Shown: positions 1-7,419, counted from the stretch's first letter. The stretch is 64,000 nucleotides of DNA from Flagellimonas chongwuensis (GCF_013376415.1 NZ_WYET01000012.1:1-64000); one strand, 5' to 3'. Numbers and translations: made by a program. The notes: a model not told the origin generated them from the sequence alone.

Positions 1-125
1 GGGTCATCAATGTTGACGGAATCGAAACTTCCCATGGCTATATTGACCTTGTTCCTCTCTTTTGTTCTTTCTGATTTATGACTATAATTTAATCAGAATC
101 AAACTTAAGATGGCTATAATTCATT

Positions 126-136
126 GTGGCAGGATT
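126..136. repeat. 11-bp copy of part of tRNA-Pro
   Basis: GTGGCAGGATT here is identical to 7331-7341 inside the 3' half of tRNA-Pro. A tyrosine recombinase gene lies between the copies, beside the tRNA. It may be the far attachment core of an element inserted at the tRNA. However, the bases to its left do not continue as the tRNA 3' end, so this is weak. Confidence 0.3.
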
Positions 137-246
137 TCCTTGAACGGAAATCCTTAACTTCAAGCCAAGGTTTGATTTCGTTGTGGAATTTCACGCAGTG
201 AACATTCCGCCCGAAATCATAGCCGAGAACGTTATGAGCAATTAAT
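132..246. repeat. Structured intergenic element with nested inverted repeats
   Basis: GGATTTCC at 132-139 pairs with GGAAATCC at 146-153. A second, nested hairpin follows: GATTTCG (174-180) pairs with CGAAATC (212-218), and inside it GGAAT with ATTCC and TTCAC with GTGAA around a GCA loop. It ends in a tail, GAACGTTATGAGCAATTAAT, near 227-246. A similar tail is found at 2126-2145 and a weaker one near 3600. The layout resembles a gene-cassette recombination site or structured repeat of flavobacterial genomes. No integron integrase is seen in the window. Confidence 0.4.
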
Positions 247-1132
247 TTGACTCTAGTTTAGCAAAACCAACTGTCTTACGATAAATATCAGGCGATACTC
301 CTACCTTCTTTTTAAAAAAACGACTGAAATAGAATTCATCGTCATAACCTAAAAAAGCAGCAATTTGTTTCACTGGTTTAGAAGTTAGATAAAGTTCTCG
401 TTTCGCCTCAATAATGATCCTATTTGAAATTAAAGATGAAGTCGTTTGATTGAGATATTTCTTGACGATACCGGCTAAAGTTTTAGGACTTACACATAGT
501 TCATCTGCGTATTCTTGGGGAGAATGGAGTTTGCAATAATTACTTTCAATTGCATCGACTAAATTTTGTAAAATTTCTGTTTTTGAATCTGACGATCTGG
601 GAGTTAATTGTTGATCAAATTGTTTCTTTTGTCTGACCGCTTCAATTAAAAACACTTTTAAAAATGCCACAAGAACTTCATGCTGAGCGATTGAGTCTTT
701 GTCCATCTCTTTCGAAATTTGATCAATCAAATTAAGAAATAGGCTTTGCTCGTTTACAGTAAAATAGGGTAATCCATGGAAATTATTAAAAAGGAATCCC
801 TCGGTCTCTATTTCGTTTTGATGTCTATATGTACAAAAAAAATCGGGATGAAAATTCAATAAATAACCCTGACACTTTTCTTCAGAACGTATCATGAAAG
901 GTTGATACGGAGCCAAACAAATCATTTGATTTCCTTGCAATTCAAAACTTTGAAAATCAACGCTTAGTTCGTAGCTAATTCCACATAACAAAACGATAGA
1001 ATAATAATTTCTTCTTTGTAAATGATCAAACTGGCTTAGGTCGTTCAACTCTTCTAATCTAAACGCAAGTTCCCCGTTTTGTTTGTCTATAATTATTTGG
1101 GCCATACTAAATTTATTTTTTAGCTCATTCAA
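242..1132 (-). CDS. AraC family transcriptional regulator
   Basis: A 296-residue one-component regulator. The C-terminal third (about residues 190-290) carries the two helix-turn-helix units of AraC proteins; the second reads VKQIAAFLGYDDEFYFSRFF followed by the typical KKKVGVSP tail. The N-terminal two thirds would be a cupin-like sensor domain and have no recognisable ligand motif. A second Met lies at residue 10, so the true start may be 27 bases further in. It is on the same strand as, and 49 bases downstream of, the tandem ABM-domain gene, so the two may be co-transcribed and that gene may be its target. The regulator family is clear; the signal it senses is unknown. Confidence 0.85.
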   Translation of the reverse strand: MNELKNKFSMAQIIIDKQNGELAFRLEELNDLSQFDHLQRRNYYSIVLLCGISYELSVDFQSFELQGNQMICLAPYQPFMIRSEEKCQGYLLNFHPDFFCTYRHQNEIETEGFLFNNFHGLPYFTVNEQSLFLNLIDQISKEMDKDSIAQHEVLVAFLKVFLIEAVRQKKQFDQQLTPRSSDSKTEILQNLVDAIESNYCKLHSPQEYADELCVSPKTLAGIVKKYLNQTTSSLISNRIIIEAKRELYLTSKPVKQIAAFLGYDDEFYFSRFFKKKVGVSPDIYRKTVGFAKLESN

Positions 1133-1181
1133 ATTTAAAAAAAAAGGAATGCCAAAAGTACTCCTTTCTTAAATCAAATAT

Positions 1182-1901
1182 TTATTTTGAAGCTAGAATG
1201 TTAATTTTTTGAATTGCTGAAGCATCAAAGCCTTCCAAAATTACAGGCGCATTCTCCATCAACGCTGCTGCTACTTTCCCTGTCAAATGAGCTTCTCTGC
1301 CAGCGTCATCTGCAAACGTATCGAAAATAGCATAGGTTTCTTCATTGATTTTAAAAGCATACCAAGATAAAGTTGCAGGCTCAGAACTTACCAATGACTT
1401 GCCCGCTTGTAAGAAATCCTCCACTGCAGATGTCTTTCCTTCTTTGGCTTTCATGATCACCAACAATCCGTTATTCTGATTACCCACTTTATGATTACTT
1501 GCTTGAACATCAACAGCCTTAATGTCTCTGCTAGGATCAAAACCTTCTAAAAGAACTCCAGCATTGGCCAATAAGGCTTTTGCCACTTCTCCTTTTAAGT
1601 GTGCCTGTCTGCCTTTTTCAGCTTCAAATGTGTCATAAATTCCGAAAGTTTGTTCATCTATTTGAAATGCAAACCAAGATTCAGTTTTTGGTTCTGCATT
1701 TACCAATGATAAACCACCTAGAAGAAACTCTTTCACTTCTTGCTCCTTACCTTCTTTCGCTTTCATGATTACTAATAATCCGATGTTTTCATTTTTTGTG
1801 TTGTCCATAATTTTACTTTTTTTAGATTGAGAAAATGCTTGAATTGTTATCCCTAGAATGAGAACTAGGCTACTTAATTTGATTAAACTTTTAAATTTCA
1901 T
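1182..1901 (-). CDS. Exported protein with two tandem ABM (quinol monooxygenase-like) domains
   Basis: 239 residues. A signal peptide (residues 1 to about 25, ending AFSQS) is followed by two copies of an antibiotic-biosynthesis-monooxygenase/YgiN fold of about 95 residues, at roughly 38-130 and 142-236. Each copy starts GLLVIMKAKEGK and contains a W(F/Y)AF...DTF block and a (V/I)LEGFD block, so the gene arose by internal duplication. ABM proteins are small ferredoxin-like dimers that oxidise quinol-type compounds or bind small molecules without cofactor. A fused tandem would form an intramolecular dimer. Export to the periplasm is unusual for this family. Substrate unknown. It is probably co-transcribed with the AraC gene downstream. 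Confidence 0.8.
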   Translation of the reverse strand: MKFKSLIKLSSLVLILGITIQAFSQSKKSKIMDNTKNENIGLLVIMKAKEGKEQEVKEFLLGGLSLVNAEPKTESWFAFQIDEQTFGIYDTFEAEKGRQAHLKGEVAKALLANAGVLLEGFDPSRDIKAVDVQASNHKVGNQNNGLLVIMKAKEGKTSAVEDFLQAGKSLVSSEPATLSWYAFKINEETYAIFDTFADDAGREAHLTGKVAAALMENAPVILEGFDASAIQKINILASK

Positions 1902-2145
1902 TTTGACTTATTTTTGTTACACTACAAATGTAAAACTAAATAAGGGGTCTTGGAATGGAGATAAAAGACTTAAGCATGGACAATTTTCCAGTGACAATGA
2001 AGAATGTAAAAAAGCTCATAATCGAGTAGACGGCTCCGTTTGTAAGAAAATAATTAACTTTACCAACAAACCAATACTAAGCCGACAAATCCGCGTCTCT
2101 TACTCCGTCAAATGGCGATAAACGAGACCGTTGCGAGTAATTTAA
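1902..2145. other. Intergenic region between ABM gene and Crp-like gene
   Basis: 244 bases with no convincing gene; the short frame at 1858-2121 overlaps the ABM start and shows no family. Near the right end GTCTC (2095-2099) pairs with GAGAC (2125-2129), and the tail GACCGTTGCGAGTAATTTAA runs into the start codon of the next gene. This tail resembles the one at 227-246. Confidence 0.35.
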
Positions 2146-2730
2146 ATGAACATCGAAAATTCAATAATATTAGAAATTTTTAAAGGCATTTCTTTTTCAA
2201 AAAAAGAAATGAATCTTATTGAAAGTAAACTTAAAAAACTCAAGTTAAAAAAAGGGACTACACTATTAAAAGCAGATGATAAAGTGAACAGTCAATATTA
2301 TGTTTACAATGGATGTTTAAGAACTTACTTTATTGACAAATCTGGTAAAGAACATACTTTGCAATTCGCCATTAATGATTGGTGGATAAGCGATTATACG
2401 GCTTTCTTCACAGCATCCAAAGCGATTATGTATATTGAAACTATTCAGGATGCAACTTTATATGAAATTTCCAAAAAAAGTATGGAAGATTTATTTGTAG
2501 AGATTCCACAATTAGAAACTTTTTTCAGAAAAAAAATGGAAAGAGCTTTTGCTAGCTTTCAAAAAAGAATATTAGCAAGTTTAGCCCAATCAGCTAAAGA
2601 AAGATACGTTTCTTTTATTAGCACTTACCCAAATATTGAACAGGCTGTAAAAAATTACCATATCGCTTCTTATCTAGGAATTACTACCGAAAGCTTAAGT
2701 AGAATTAGAAAAGAAATATCTCATAATTGA
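2146..2730 (+). CDS. Crp/Fnr family transcriptional regulator
   Basis: 194 residues, typical of the short cyclic-nucleotide-binding-domain regulators common in Bacteroidota. An N-terminal cNMP-binding-like beta roll (about residues 20-115; the YYVYNGCLRTYF and HTLQFAINDWWISD segments are characteristic) is followed by a long dimerisation helix and a C-terminal winged helix with YHIASYLGITTESLSRIRKE as recognition helix. There is no Cys cluster of the Fnr type. The gene and its downstream neighbours are visibly richer in A/T than the mobilization module and core genes. That, with the cassette-like flanking sequence, suggests horizontal transfer. It may control the PfpI-like gene downstream. 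Ligand unknown. Confidence 0.8.
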   Translation: MNIENSIILEIFKGISFSKKEMNLIESKLKKLKLKKGTTLLKADDKVNSQYYVYNGCLRTYFIDKSGKEHTLQFAINDWWISDYTAFFTASKAIMYIETIQDATLYEISKKSMEDLFVEIPQLETFFRKKMERAFASFQKRILASLAQSAKERYVSFISTYPNIEQAVKNYHIASYLGITTESLSRIRKEISHN

Positions 2731-2776
2731 TTTTATTACCATACATCAATTTTCAGTACTTAATTTGACAGTAATT

Positions 2777-2875
2777 TTGTTTCTAATCAAAAGAATAACA
2801 ACAATTATAATCGCTTTAGCTTTATTTTCCTCTTGTGGTAAAAACACAAAAGAAACTAATTCTAATGAAAAATAA
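2777..2875 (+). pseudogene. Orphan lipoprotein signal sequence, start codon missing
   Basis: An open frame of 32 codons reads ...KRITTIIIALALFSSCGKNTKETNSNEK and stop, a textbook lipoprotein signal peptide with lipobox LFSSC followed by a short polar tail. No ATG is in frame; only TTG at 2777 could start it. In relatives such a leader probably belongs to a longer lipoprotein, so this looks like a remnant after loss of the start codon and mature part. A very short real lipoprotein starting at TTG cannot be excluded. It sits 30 bases before the PfpI-like gene. Confidence 0.5.
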
Positions 2876-2905
2876 TTAAGTATTAACACAAAAAAAAGCA
2901 AAAAA

Positions 2906-3586
2906 ATGAAAAAAGTATTATTTGTATTAACTAATCATGAAGATTTAGGAGATACTGGATTGAAAACTGGTTTTTGGATTGAAGAATTTGCAGCACCTTA
3001 TTACTTATTAAAAGATAAAGGAATTGAAATTACTTTGGCATCTCCAAAAGGAGGACAACCTCCAATTGACCCAAAAAGTAATGAACCAGATTTCCAAACT
3101 CCAGCAACCATAAGATTTAATGATGATAAAGAAACTCAAGAAATCTTATCTAAAACAATAAAATTGGAAACTGTAAATCAAGCAGATTATGACGCAGTAT
3201 TTTATCCTGGTGGACACGGTGTTGTATGGGATTTAGCTGAAGATGAAAACTCAATTGCCTTAATAGAAGATTTTTATAACAACAATAAACCTGTTGCTGC
3301 TGTTTGTCACGCTCCTGCAATTTTTAAAAACACAAAAAATACGGATGGGACATCTTTGGTTAATGGGAAAAAAGTAACTGGATTTACAAACGGAGAAGAA
3401 GAAGCTGTTCAACTAACTTCTGTTGTTCCATTTTTGGTTGAAGAAATGTTAAAGAGTAATGGTGGAATTTACACTAAAAAAGCAGACTGGAGTCCTTATG
3501 CGGTCGAAGATGGTTTGTTAATAACCGGACAAAATCCTGCATCTTCAGAACCAGTTGCCGAACTATTACTAGAAAAGTTAAAGTAA
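2906..3586 (+). CDS. DJ-1/PfpI family protein (type 1 glutamine amidotransferase-like, Hsp31 type)
   Basis: 226 residues. The fold and motifs are those of the class I glutamine amidotransferase-like superfamily, Hsp31/HchA-like branch. The nucleophile elbow is AAVCHAPAIF with Cys134 and His135; the upstream PGGHG loop is at about 101-105 and an acidic pair (IEEF, Glu26-Glu27) lies in the position used by the family. Members act as glyoxalase III, deglycase-like or holdase proteins in stress resistance and are cytoplasmic. No signal peptide is present. The gene lies in an A/T-rich block with the Crp-like regulator, which may control it. The exact reaction cannot be told from sequence. Confidence 0.85.
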   Translation: MKKVLFVLTNHEDLGDTGLKTGFWIEEFAAPYYLLKDKGIEITLASPKGGQPPIDPKSNEPDFQTPATIRFNDDKETQEILSKTIKLETVNQADYDAVFYPGGHGVVWDLAEDENSIALIEDFYNNNKPVAAVCHAPAIFKNTKNTDGTSLVNGKKVTGFTNGEEEAVQLTSVVPFLVEEMLKSNGGIYTKKADWSPYAVEDGLLITGQNPASSEPVAELLLEKLK

Positions 3587-3637
3587 AAACTACTCACTAC
3601 AACGTGTATAATTAATAGCGACTTGGTTTTTTAATTT

Positions 3638-3829
3638 TTAGGATTTACTTTTAATGAAATTGTAAACGACTTTTCCTTCAGCAACCAATTGACCTTCCTG
3701 GAAAGCCTGCATACTTGTTACCATTGGTCTATTGCCCAAATGTACTAGATTATCTACAACTAATCAAAATGCTTTTGCACCTTGTAAATAATCAATTCTA
3801 AGATCAATAGTTGCTAATTTATCTTTGAC
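3638..3829 (-). pseudogene. PaaI-type hotdog thioesterase, C-terminal remnant
   Basis: On the minus strand a 64-codon stretch reads ...TIDLRIDYLQGAKAF, then an in-frame TGA (3764-3766), then LVVDNLVHLGNRPMVTSMQA...LVAEGKVVYNF and a normal stop at 3638-3640. The order IDLRIDYL / LG.RPMVTSM / LVAEG is that of the second half of PaaI-type acyl-CoA thioesterases. The N-terminal half with the catalytic loop is missing and there is no start codon, so the gene is dead. It was probably truncated when the neighbouring mobilizable module moved in or rearranged. Confidence 0.65.
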
Positions 3830-3908
3830 CTCCTCCCCTTAAAACCGAACTGTTTAAAAGTAGAATAGTATCACCCCAAATCCCTTACCCAAACTTTTGC
3901 GCATGGAT

Positions 3909-3964
3909 CCTATCGGGTTTTTGTAGTGTTCCGGTAGATAAGCGTAATGCAAAAACACGATAGG
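3909..3964. repeat. Long inverted repeat downstream of relaxase gene
   Basis: CCTATCGGGTTTTTG (3909-3923) and CAAAAACACGATAGG (3950-3964) are inverted copies with one mismatch over 15 bases and a 26-base loop. It lies 22 bases beyond the relaxase stop codon. It could be part of a transfer origin, an element end or a transcription stop; there is no terminal T-run suited to the last. Confidence 0.55.
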
Positions 3965-3985
3965 GCGCAACCTACTTGTTGGATT

Positions 3986-5008
3986 TCAATATCCCATATC
4001 CTCACCTGTGCTCCTGGCCTTATCGACACCCCTTCCAAGAGCTTTGATGATCTTGGCCGCCATCCGCACTTTATTGGTTGGGATACTGGGAGCTTTCACC
4101 CCCATGGTCTTAAGAAGCTTAAAGGCCACATCCTTTTCCTTGGTGGGCAGTCCCATGACCTTGGCAAAGAACTTCCCCGGTTCTTTGGCATGGGCCTTTC
4201 GCCCTACATAGGATTCCACATAGTTCCTCTTGAACCCTGTTGTCCTGTCAAAGGTCTTTTCTGCCGCTTGGTAAAAACTGTCCCTATCAAACCCTCTTTT
4301 GACCATCTTTCCGTTCAGTTCCACTTCGGATGCCTTGTGCTTGGCCATTGGGGAAAGCGTATAGGTGTTCGTTACGTCCCTTCTGCTGACTATGATATGG
4401 ATATGGGTCTGTGGCCCCTCTTTTTGCATCCCTGCGGCCACCAATTGTCCATTCTGTTTGTGTGGGGCCAATCTTTCTTGCTCTACGATTCTTTTTTCAA
4501 GCTCTTTGACATTCCCAATGGATTCGCCCCGTACCACTTTCCGTACCTCGTTCCTGAGCCTTGCTATTTCTCCACGATACGGCGCATTCTCCTGAACCTG
4601 TTTGTCAAATCCCCGATAGGTGCGTTCATGCTCTATCTTGGCGTAATATTTCAGGTTCTCGGCCTTGACCTCTTGGTTGCGATGGAAACTCTTGGCATAG
4701 TCCTCCATGAGTTTCCTTGTGTATTCCCTTAGCATATTTGGGTCATTGCCGATGGCCTTCAGTTCCCTTTGGCTGGGACTGACCACTATGGAATAGAATT
4801 TTGGGTCTTTTTGTCTTAACTTGGCAGTATTGGCATCTATTTCATCGATGACCGTTTGAGGGCTTACACTGTCGTTCTCTTGGTCAAAGAACTCTTCCCT
4901 TTGCTCGGGCAATCTGTCCTCATTTTCCTTTTCCAGATAGTCCACATAGTTCCCTACACTGGAGTTATAGGTACTGCCCATTTTCTGTGCTGAGATGGTA
5001 AGGTACAT
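3986..5008 (-). CDS. Relaxase/mobilization nuclease (DUF5712-like, MobB type)
   Basis: 340 residues. It would nick DNA at a transfer origin and pilot the strand during mobilization by a helper conjugation system. The diagnostic metal-binding part is THIHIIVSRRD (His202, His204), typical of the relaxase HUH-like centre, with YYAKIEHERT (Glu126, His127) upstream. The first Tyr residues (Tyr2, Tyr14, Tyr21) are candidates for the nicking tyrosine. The C-terminus is basic and helical. It matches the Bacteroidota-specific relaxase family annotated DUF5712. The gene starts 5 bases after the BfmA/BtgA gene, so both are one operon. No coupling ATPase or type IV secretion gene is present, so the element is mobilizable rather than self-transmissible. 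Confidence 0.75.
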   Translation of the reverse strand: MYLTISAQKMGSTYNSSVGNYVDYLEKENEDRLPEQREEFFDQENDSVSPQTVIDEIDANTAKLRQKDPKFYSIVVSPSQRELKAIGNDPNMLREYTRKLMEDYAKSFHRNQEVKAENLKYYAKIEHERTYRGFDKQVQENAPYRGEIARLRNEVRKVVRGESIGNVKELEKRIVEQERLAPHKQNGQLVAAGMQKEGPQTHIHIIVSRRDVTNTYTLSPMAKHKASEVELNGKMVKRGFDRDSFYQAAEKTFDRTTGFKRNYVESYVGRKAHAKEPGKFFAKVMGLPTKEKDVAFKLLKTMGVKAPSIPTNKVRMAAKIIKALGRGVDKARSTGEDMGY

Positions 5009-5013
5009 ATGCG

Positions 5014-5598
5014 TTATCTTAATTGATATTTCAGGCTTTCGAAATCTCCGATGCCCATATGGATTTTCAAATAGGGCTTTCCCATCATGCGTTCCACCTT
5101 CTCCACATTATCTAGGATTTCATTGCAACGCTTTTTATATTCATTGTATTCATGTAAAAGCCTATCATGTTCCACTTTCGGAACGGTATTTTTTGGCTCC
5201 AAAAAATCCATTCGCTCTTCCTGTATCTGGACAGGTTCACGTTTAGGTTTCCTCCCATCTTTTACATAGGCCTCGTAAAGTATCAGCATCATTTCATAGG
5301 TCGGCCGGATACTGGTCTTTTCTATGTTCTTGATAATGGCAATGAGCCTATCGATTTTTTTCATCACCTGACGCTCCAATTTTTCGATACTGTCAAGGAT
5401 GATCTTTGTTCCTTCCCCAATAGGATCAAGGTTGTTCTCCTTGAAGTATTGTATCATTCCATCCAATACCTCACTATGCGATTTGCCGAACTTTTTGGAA
5501 TAACTGCGAAAACGTATGGCCGTTTCTTTCTTTACTGTGATGTTGGAATAACCACTGGTTCCTTTCTTTGTTCTGCCATTTGTTGATTGCTTTTCCAT
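5014..5598 (-). CDS. BfmA/BtgA family mobilization protein
   Basis: 194 residues, of the family represented by the mobilization accessory proteins BfmA and BtgA of Bacteroides elements. The N-terminus is a short basic segment followed by a ribbon-helix-helix-like stretch (about residues 18-55, ITVKKETAIRFRSYSKKFGK then SEVLDGMIQYF), and a helical, probably coiled-coil middle (about 60-100). Such proteins bind the transfer origin and recruit or help the relaxase. It is first in a two-gene operon with the relaxase. Three TTGACG (minus-strand) repeats lie immediately upstream of its start and may be its own binding sites. Confidence 0.75.
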   Translation of the reverse strand: MEKQSTNGRTKKGTSGYSNITVKKETAIRFRSYSKKFGKSHSEVLDGMIQYFKENNLDPIGEGTKIILDSIEKLERQVMKKIDRLIAIIKNIEKTSIRPTYEMMLILYEAYVKDGRKPKREPVQIQEERMDFLEPKNTVPKVEHDRLLHEYNEYKKRCNEILDNVEKVERMMGKPYLKIHMGIGDFESLKYQLR

Positions 5599-5617
5599 AG
5601 GTGCGATTTTGTTTTTT

Positions 5618-5645
5618 CGTCAAATTGCGTCAATTTTTTCGTCAA
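5618..5645. repeat. Three CGTCAA repeats upstream of mobilization operon
   Basis: CGTCAA occurs at 5618-5623, 5628-5633 and 5640-5645, spaced 10 and 12 bases, each followed by A/T-rich sequence. They lie 20-47 bases before the start of the BfmA/BtgA gene. One DNA turn between copies fits cooperative binding by a ribbon-helix-helix protein. Confidence 0.45.
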
Positions 5646-5752
5646 AAATTTCCAGTGTTTATAGGGCTTCCCAAAGGGTTTACTGTAGATTTCGAAAAAG
5701 TCTACTGTAAGGCCTGATTATGTGCAGTATTTCAAGAAGTGTTCAACTAACT

Positions 5753-5842
5753 GGTTTTCAACAAGTTGAAAACCCGAAAACAACCGTGATGGCGCAATTT
5801 GCGCATCACCCTCTTGCTATTCCTTCGTCCCGCAAGCGGGAC
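5753..5842. other. Cluster of three palindromes, candidate transfer origin
   Basis: Between the integrase and the mobilization operon lie three consecutive inverted repeats. GGTTTTCAAC/GTTGAAAACC (5753-5762 and 5765-5774, 2-base loop) is perfect. GTGATGGCGCAA/TTGCGCATCAC (5786-5809) has one bulge. GTCCCGC/GCGGGAC (5827-5833 and 5836-5842) is perfect. Such clusters beside a relaxase operon are typical of oriT. The last hairpin, 19 bases after the integrase stop, may also stop transcription. Confidence 0.5.
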
Positions 5843-5860
5843 CGAATGAATACTACCTAA

Positions 5861-7099
5861 TCATCCTTCGGCTGCTTTTTTGATCTGCATATGTTCTATA
5901 AGGTTTTGCATGTCCTCCCCTATCTTATGTTCCAGTACCCTTGCATAGATCTGGGTAGTGGACAGTTTGGTATGGCCTAAAAGTTTTGAGACTGTTTCTA
6001 TTGGGACTCCATTCGAAAGGGTTACCGTTGTTGCAAAAGTGTGCCTTGCTGTGTGGAATGTGACCCTTTTTCGGATTCCACAGGCTTTACTGATTTCCTT
6101 TAGATAGAAGTTTACCTTCTGGTTACTGAAAACGGGTAAAAGGATATTGTTGATTTTCCTTTCAGAAGATCCTTCATATTTCTTGATGATATCCCTTGCC
6201 TGAGGCAGCAATGGTATTTTGAGTCTTTCATCGGTCTTCGTCCTTGTGGTAAACAACCAATCATTGCCGTCTATACCTTTGATAAGATTGTCGGGACTAA
6301 GTGTTTTTACATCAATATAGGATAGGCCTGTATAACAGGAGAACAGGAATACATCCTTCGTCTTTTCTACGCCTTGTTTTGTAAAACTGGTTTCTTCTAT
6401 GAGTCCAAGTTCCCTTTTCGTCAAATGTTCTCTTTGTGCTTTGACAAAGTGCAGTTTATAGTTCTCAAAGGGATCCTTTGAAAGCCATTCCATCCTTACC
6501 GCTAATCTTGACATTTTCTTAAGCCGTTCCATGTGCTTCATGGCCCCGTTATTGGTACACTTGGTTCGTGTAGATGGCCTGTACTTTCTTAGATACTGTT
6601 CAAAGTCGGACATAAAACGGTAATTCAATTTTTTGAGCTTTATGTCCTCTACCCCATATTCCTCTTTTAAAAAGAGGTTTATGCACCGTTCGGTAATATG
6701 GTAGTTCTTTCTGGTTCCGGGGCGCAATGAAGTATGCATGGTTCCATTATGGTAGGCAATTAATTGTTTCAATGTTTTGCCTCCCTCATCTTCCCCAAAG
6801 AATCTTGCTTTTATAGCCAATGGAGTAATTACCTTATCTTCTGCCATCAATAGCCTATGGGCCTCATGTAAGCCTGTATATATTTGGTCAAGATACTTGT
6901 TAAGGGAAATGACATAACTGGAAAATCCCTTGCCCCTTTTACGGCTATTGTCCCATAAATTGGTTTTGATTTCCCGATTTATGCTAAAATCGGTGCGCTC
7001 ACCGTCAATGGTGATCCTACAATAGACAATCCGGTTCTCGGATTGCACCTTGTGCTTTCTTGTAAAGAAATTGATTGTTAAACGATTGTTTTTCTGCAT
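5861..7099 (-). CDS. Tyrosine-type site-specific recombinase (IntDOT-like integrase)
   Basis: About 412 residues from the preferred start at 7099 (MQKNNRLTINFF); an upstream in-frame ATG at 7144 would add 15 residues unlike the family. It has an N-terminal arm-binding domain, a SAM-like core-binding domain and a C-terminal catalytic domain. Numbered from 7144, the catalytic set is Lys303, HTAR (His364, Arg367), GH (His391) and Tyr400. The usual first Arg is replaced by Ser275 in CYTGLSYID, the same change known in IntDOT of the Bacteroides element CTnDOT. It would integrate and excise the element; its 5' end faces the 3' end of tRNA-Pro, the likely insertion site. Confidence 0.9.
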   Translation of the reverse strand: MQKNNRLTINFFTRKHKVQSENRIVYCRITIDGERTDFSINREIKTNLWDNSRKRGKGFSSYVISLNKYLDQIYTGLHEAHRLLMAEDKVITPLAIKARFFGEDEGGKTLKQLIAYHNGTMHTSLRPGTRKNYHITERCINLFLKEEYGVEDIKLKKLNYRFMSDFEQYLRKYRPSTRTKCTNNGAMKHMERLKKMSRLAVRMEWLSKDPFENYKLHFVKAQREHLTKRELGLIEETSFTKQGVEKTKDVFLFSCYTGLSYIDVKTLSPDNLIKGIDGNDWLFTTRTKTDERLKIPLLPQARDIIKKYEGSSERKINNILLPVFSNQKVNFYLKEISKACGIRKRVTFHTARHTFATTVTLSNGVPIETVSKLLGHTKLSTTQIYARVLEHKIGEDMQNLIEHMQIKKAAEG

Positions 7100-7268
7100 G
7101 TTGTAACCTTTTAGAGTGTGAATACTGTGAAAGTCAAAACACAAGAAAAATGGTTCTAAAAGTCATTTAAAGGTACAACAAGAAGTGTAAGTGTTTGCTC
7201 CCGATGGGAACACGCTTGATATGATTTTAGATGGTTTTAAATGAATTCAAACGATATGTCTAAAAACA

Positions 7269-7304
7269 CAAAACACTGAAAATCATAAGATTAACAGTGT
7301 TTTG
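7269..7304. repeat. Inverted repeat between integrase and tRNA-Pro
   Basis: CAAAACACTG (7269-7278) and CAGTGTTTTG (7295-7304) are perfect inverted copies with a 16-base loop. On the minus strand, just after tRNA-Pro, the stem is followed by TGTTTTT, so it may be the terminator of the tRNA transcript. Its place in the integration region also allows a role as an integrase arm site. Confidence 0.4.
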
Positions 7305-7325
7305 ATTTTACTTAAATAAGTTAAG

Positions 7326-7400
7326 TCGGGGTGGCAGGATTCGAACCTGCGACCTCCTGCTCCCAAAGCAGGCGCGATAACCGGGCTACGCTACACCCCG
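7326..7400 (-). tRNA. tRNA-Pro (TGG)
   Basis: On the minus strand the 75-base gene begins CGGGGTG, which pairs with CACCCCG at its 3' end, and the discriminator is A. The anticodon stem-loop CCTGC-TTTGGGA-GCAGG gives anticodon TGG. The T arm is GCAGG-TTCGAAT-CCTGC. CCA is not encoded. Its 3' end points to the integrase gene, as expected for an insertion target. Confidence 0.93.
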
Positions 7401-7419
7401 ATCTATTAAAATAGAAAAG

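Noticed and set aside
1..82. Short open frames at the left edge on both strands (for example a minus-strand ATG at 36)
   Set aside because: Too short to tell a gene end from chance; nothing recognisable, and frames on both strands are equally open.
1858..2121. 87-residue frame on the plus strand
   Set aside because: Overlaps the start of the ABM gene on the other strand and shows no family pattern.
3947..4732. 261-residue frame on the plus strand
   Set aside because: It is the reverse complement of the relaxase gene, which carries clear relaxase motifs.
5167..5586. 139-residue frame on the plus strand
   Set aside because: Antisense to the BfmA/BtgA family gene; composition and lack of motifs mark it as a shadow.
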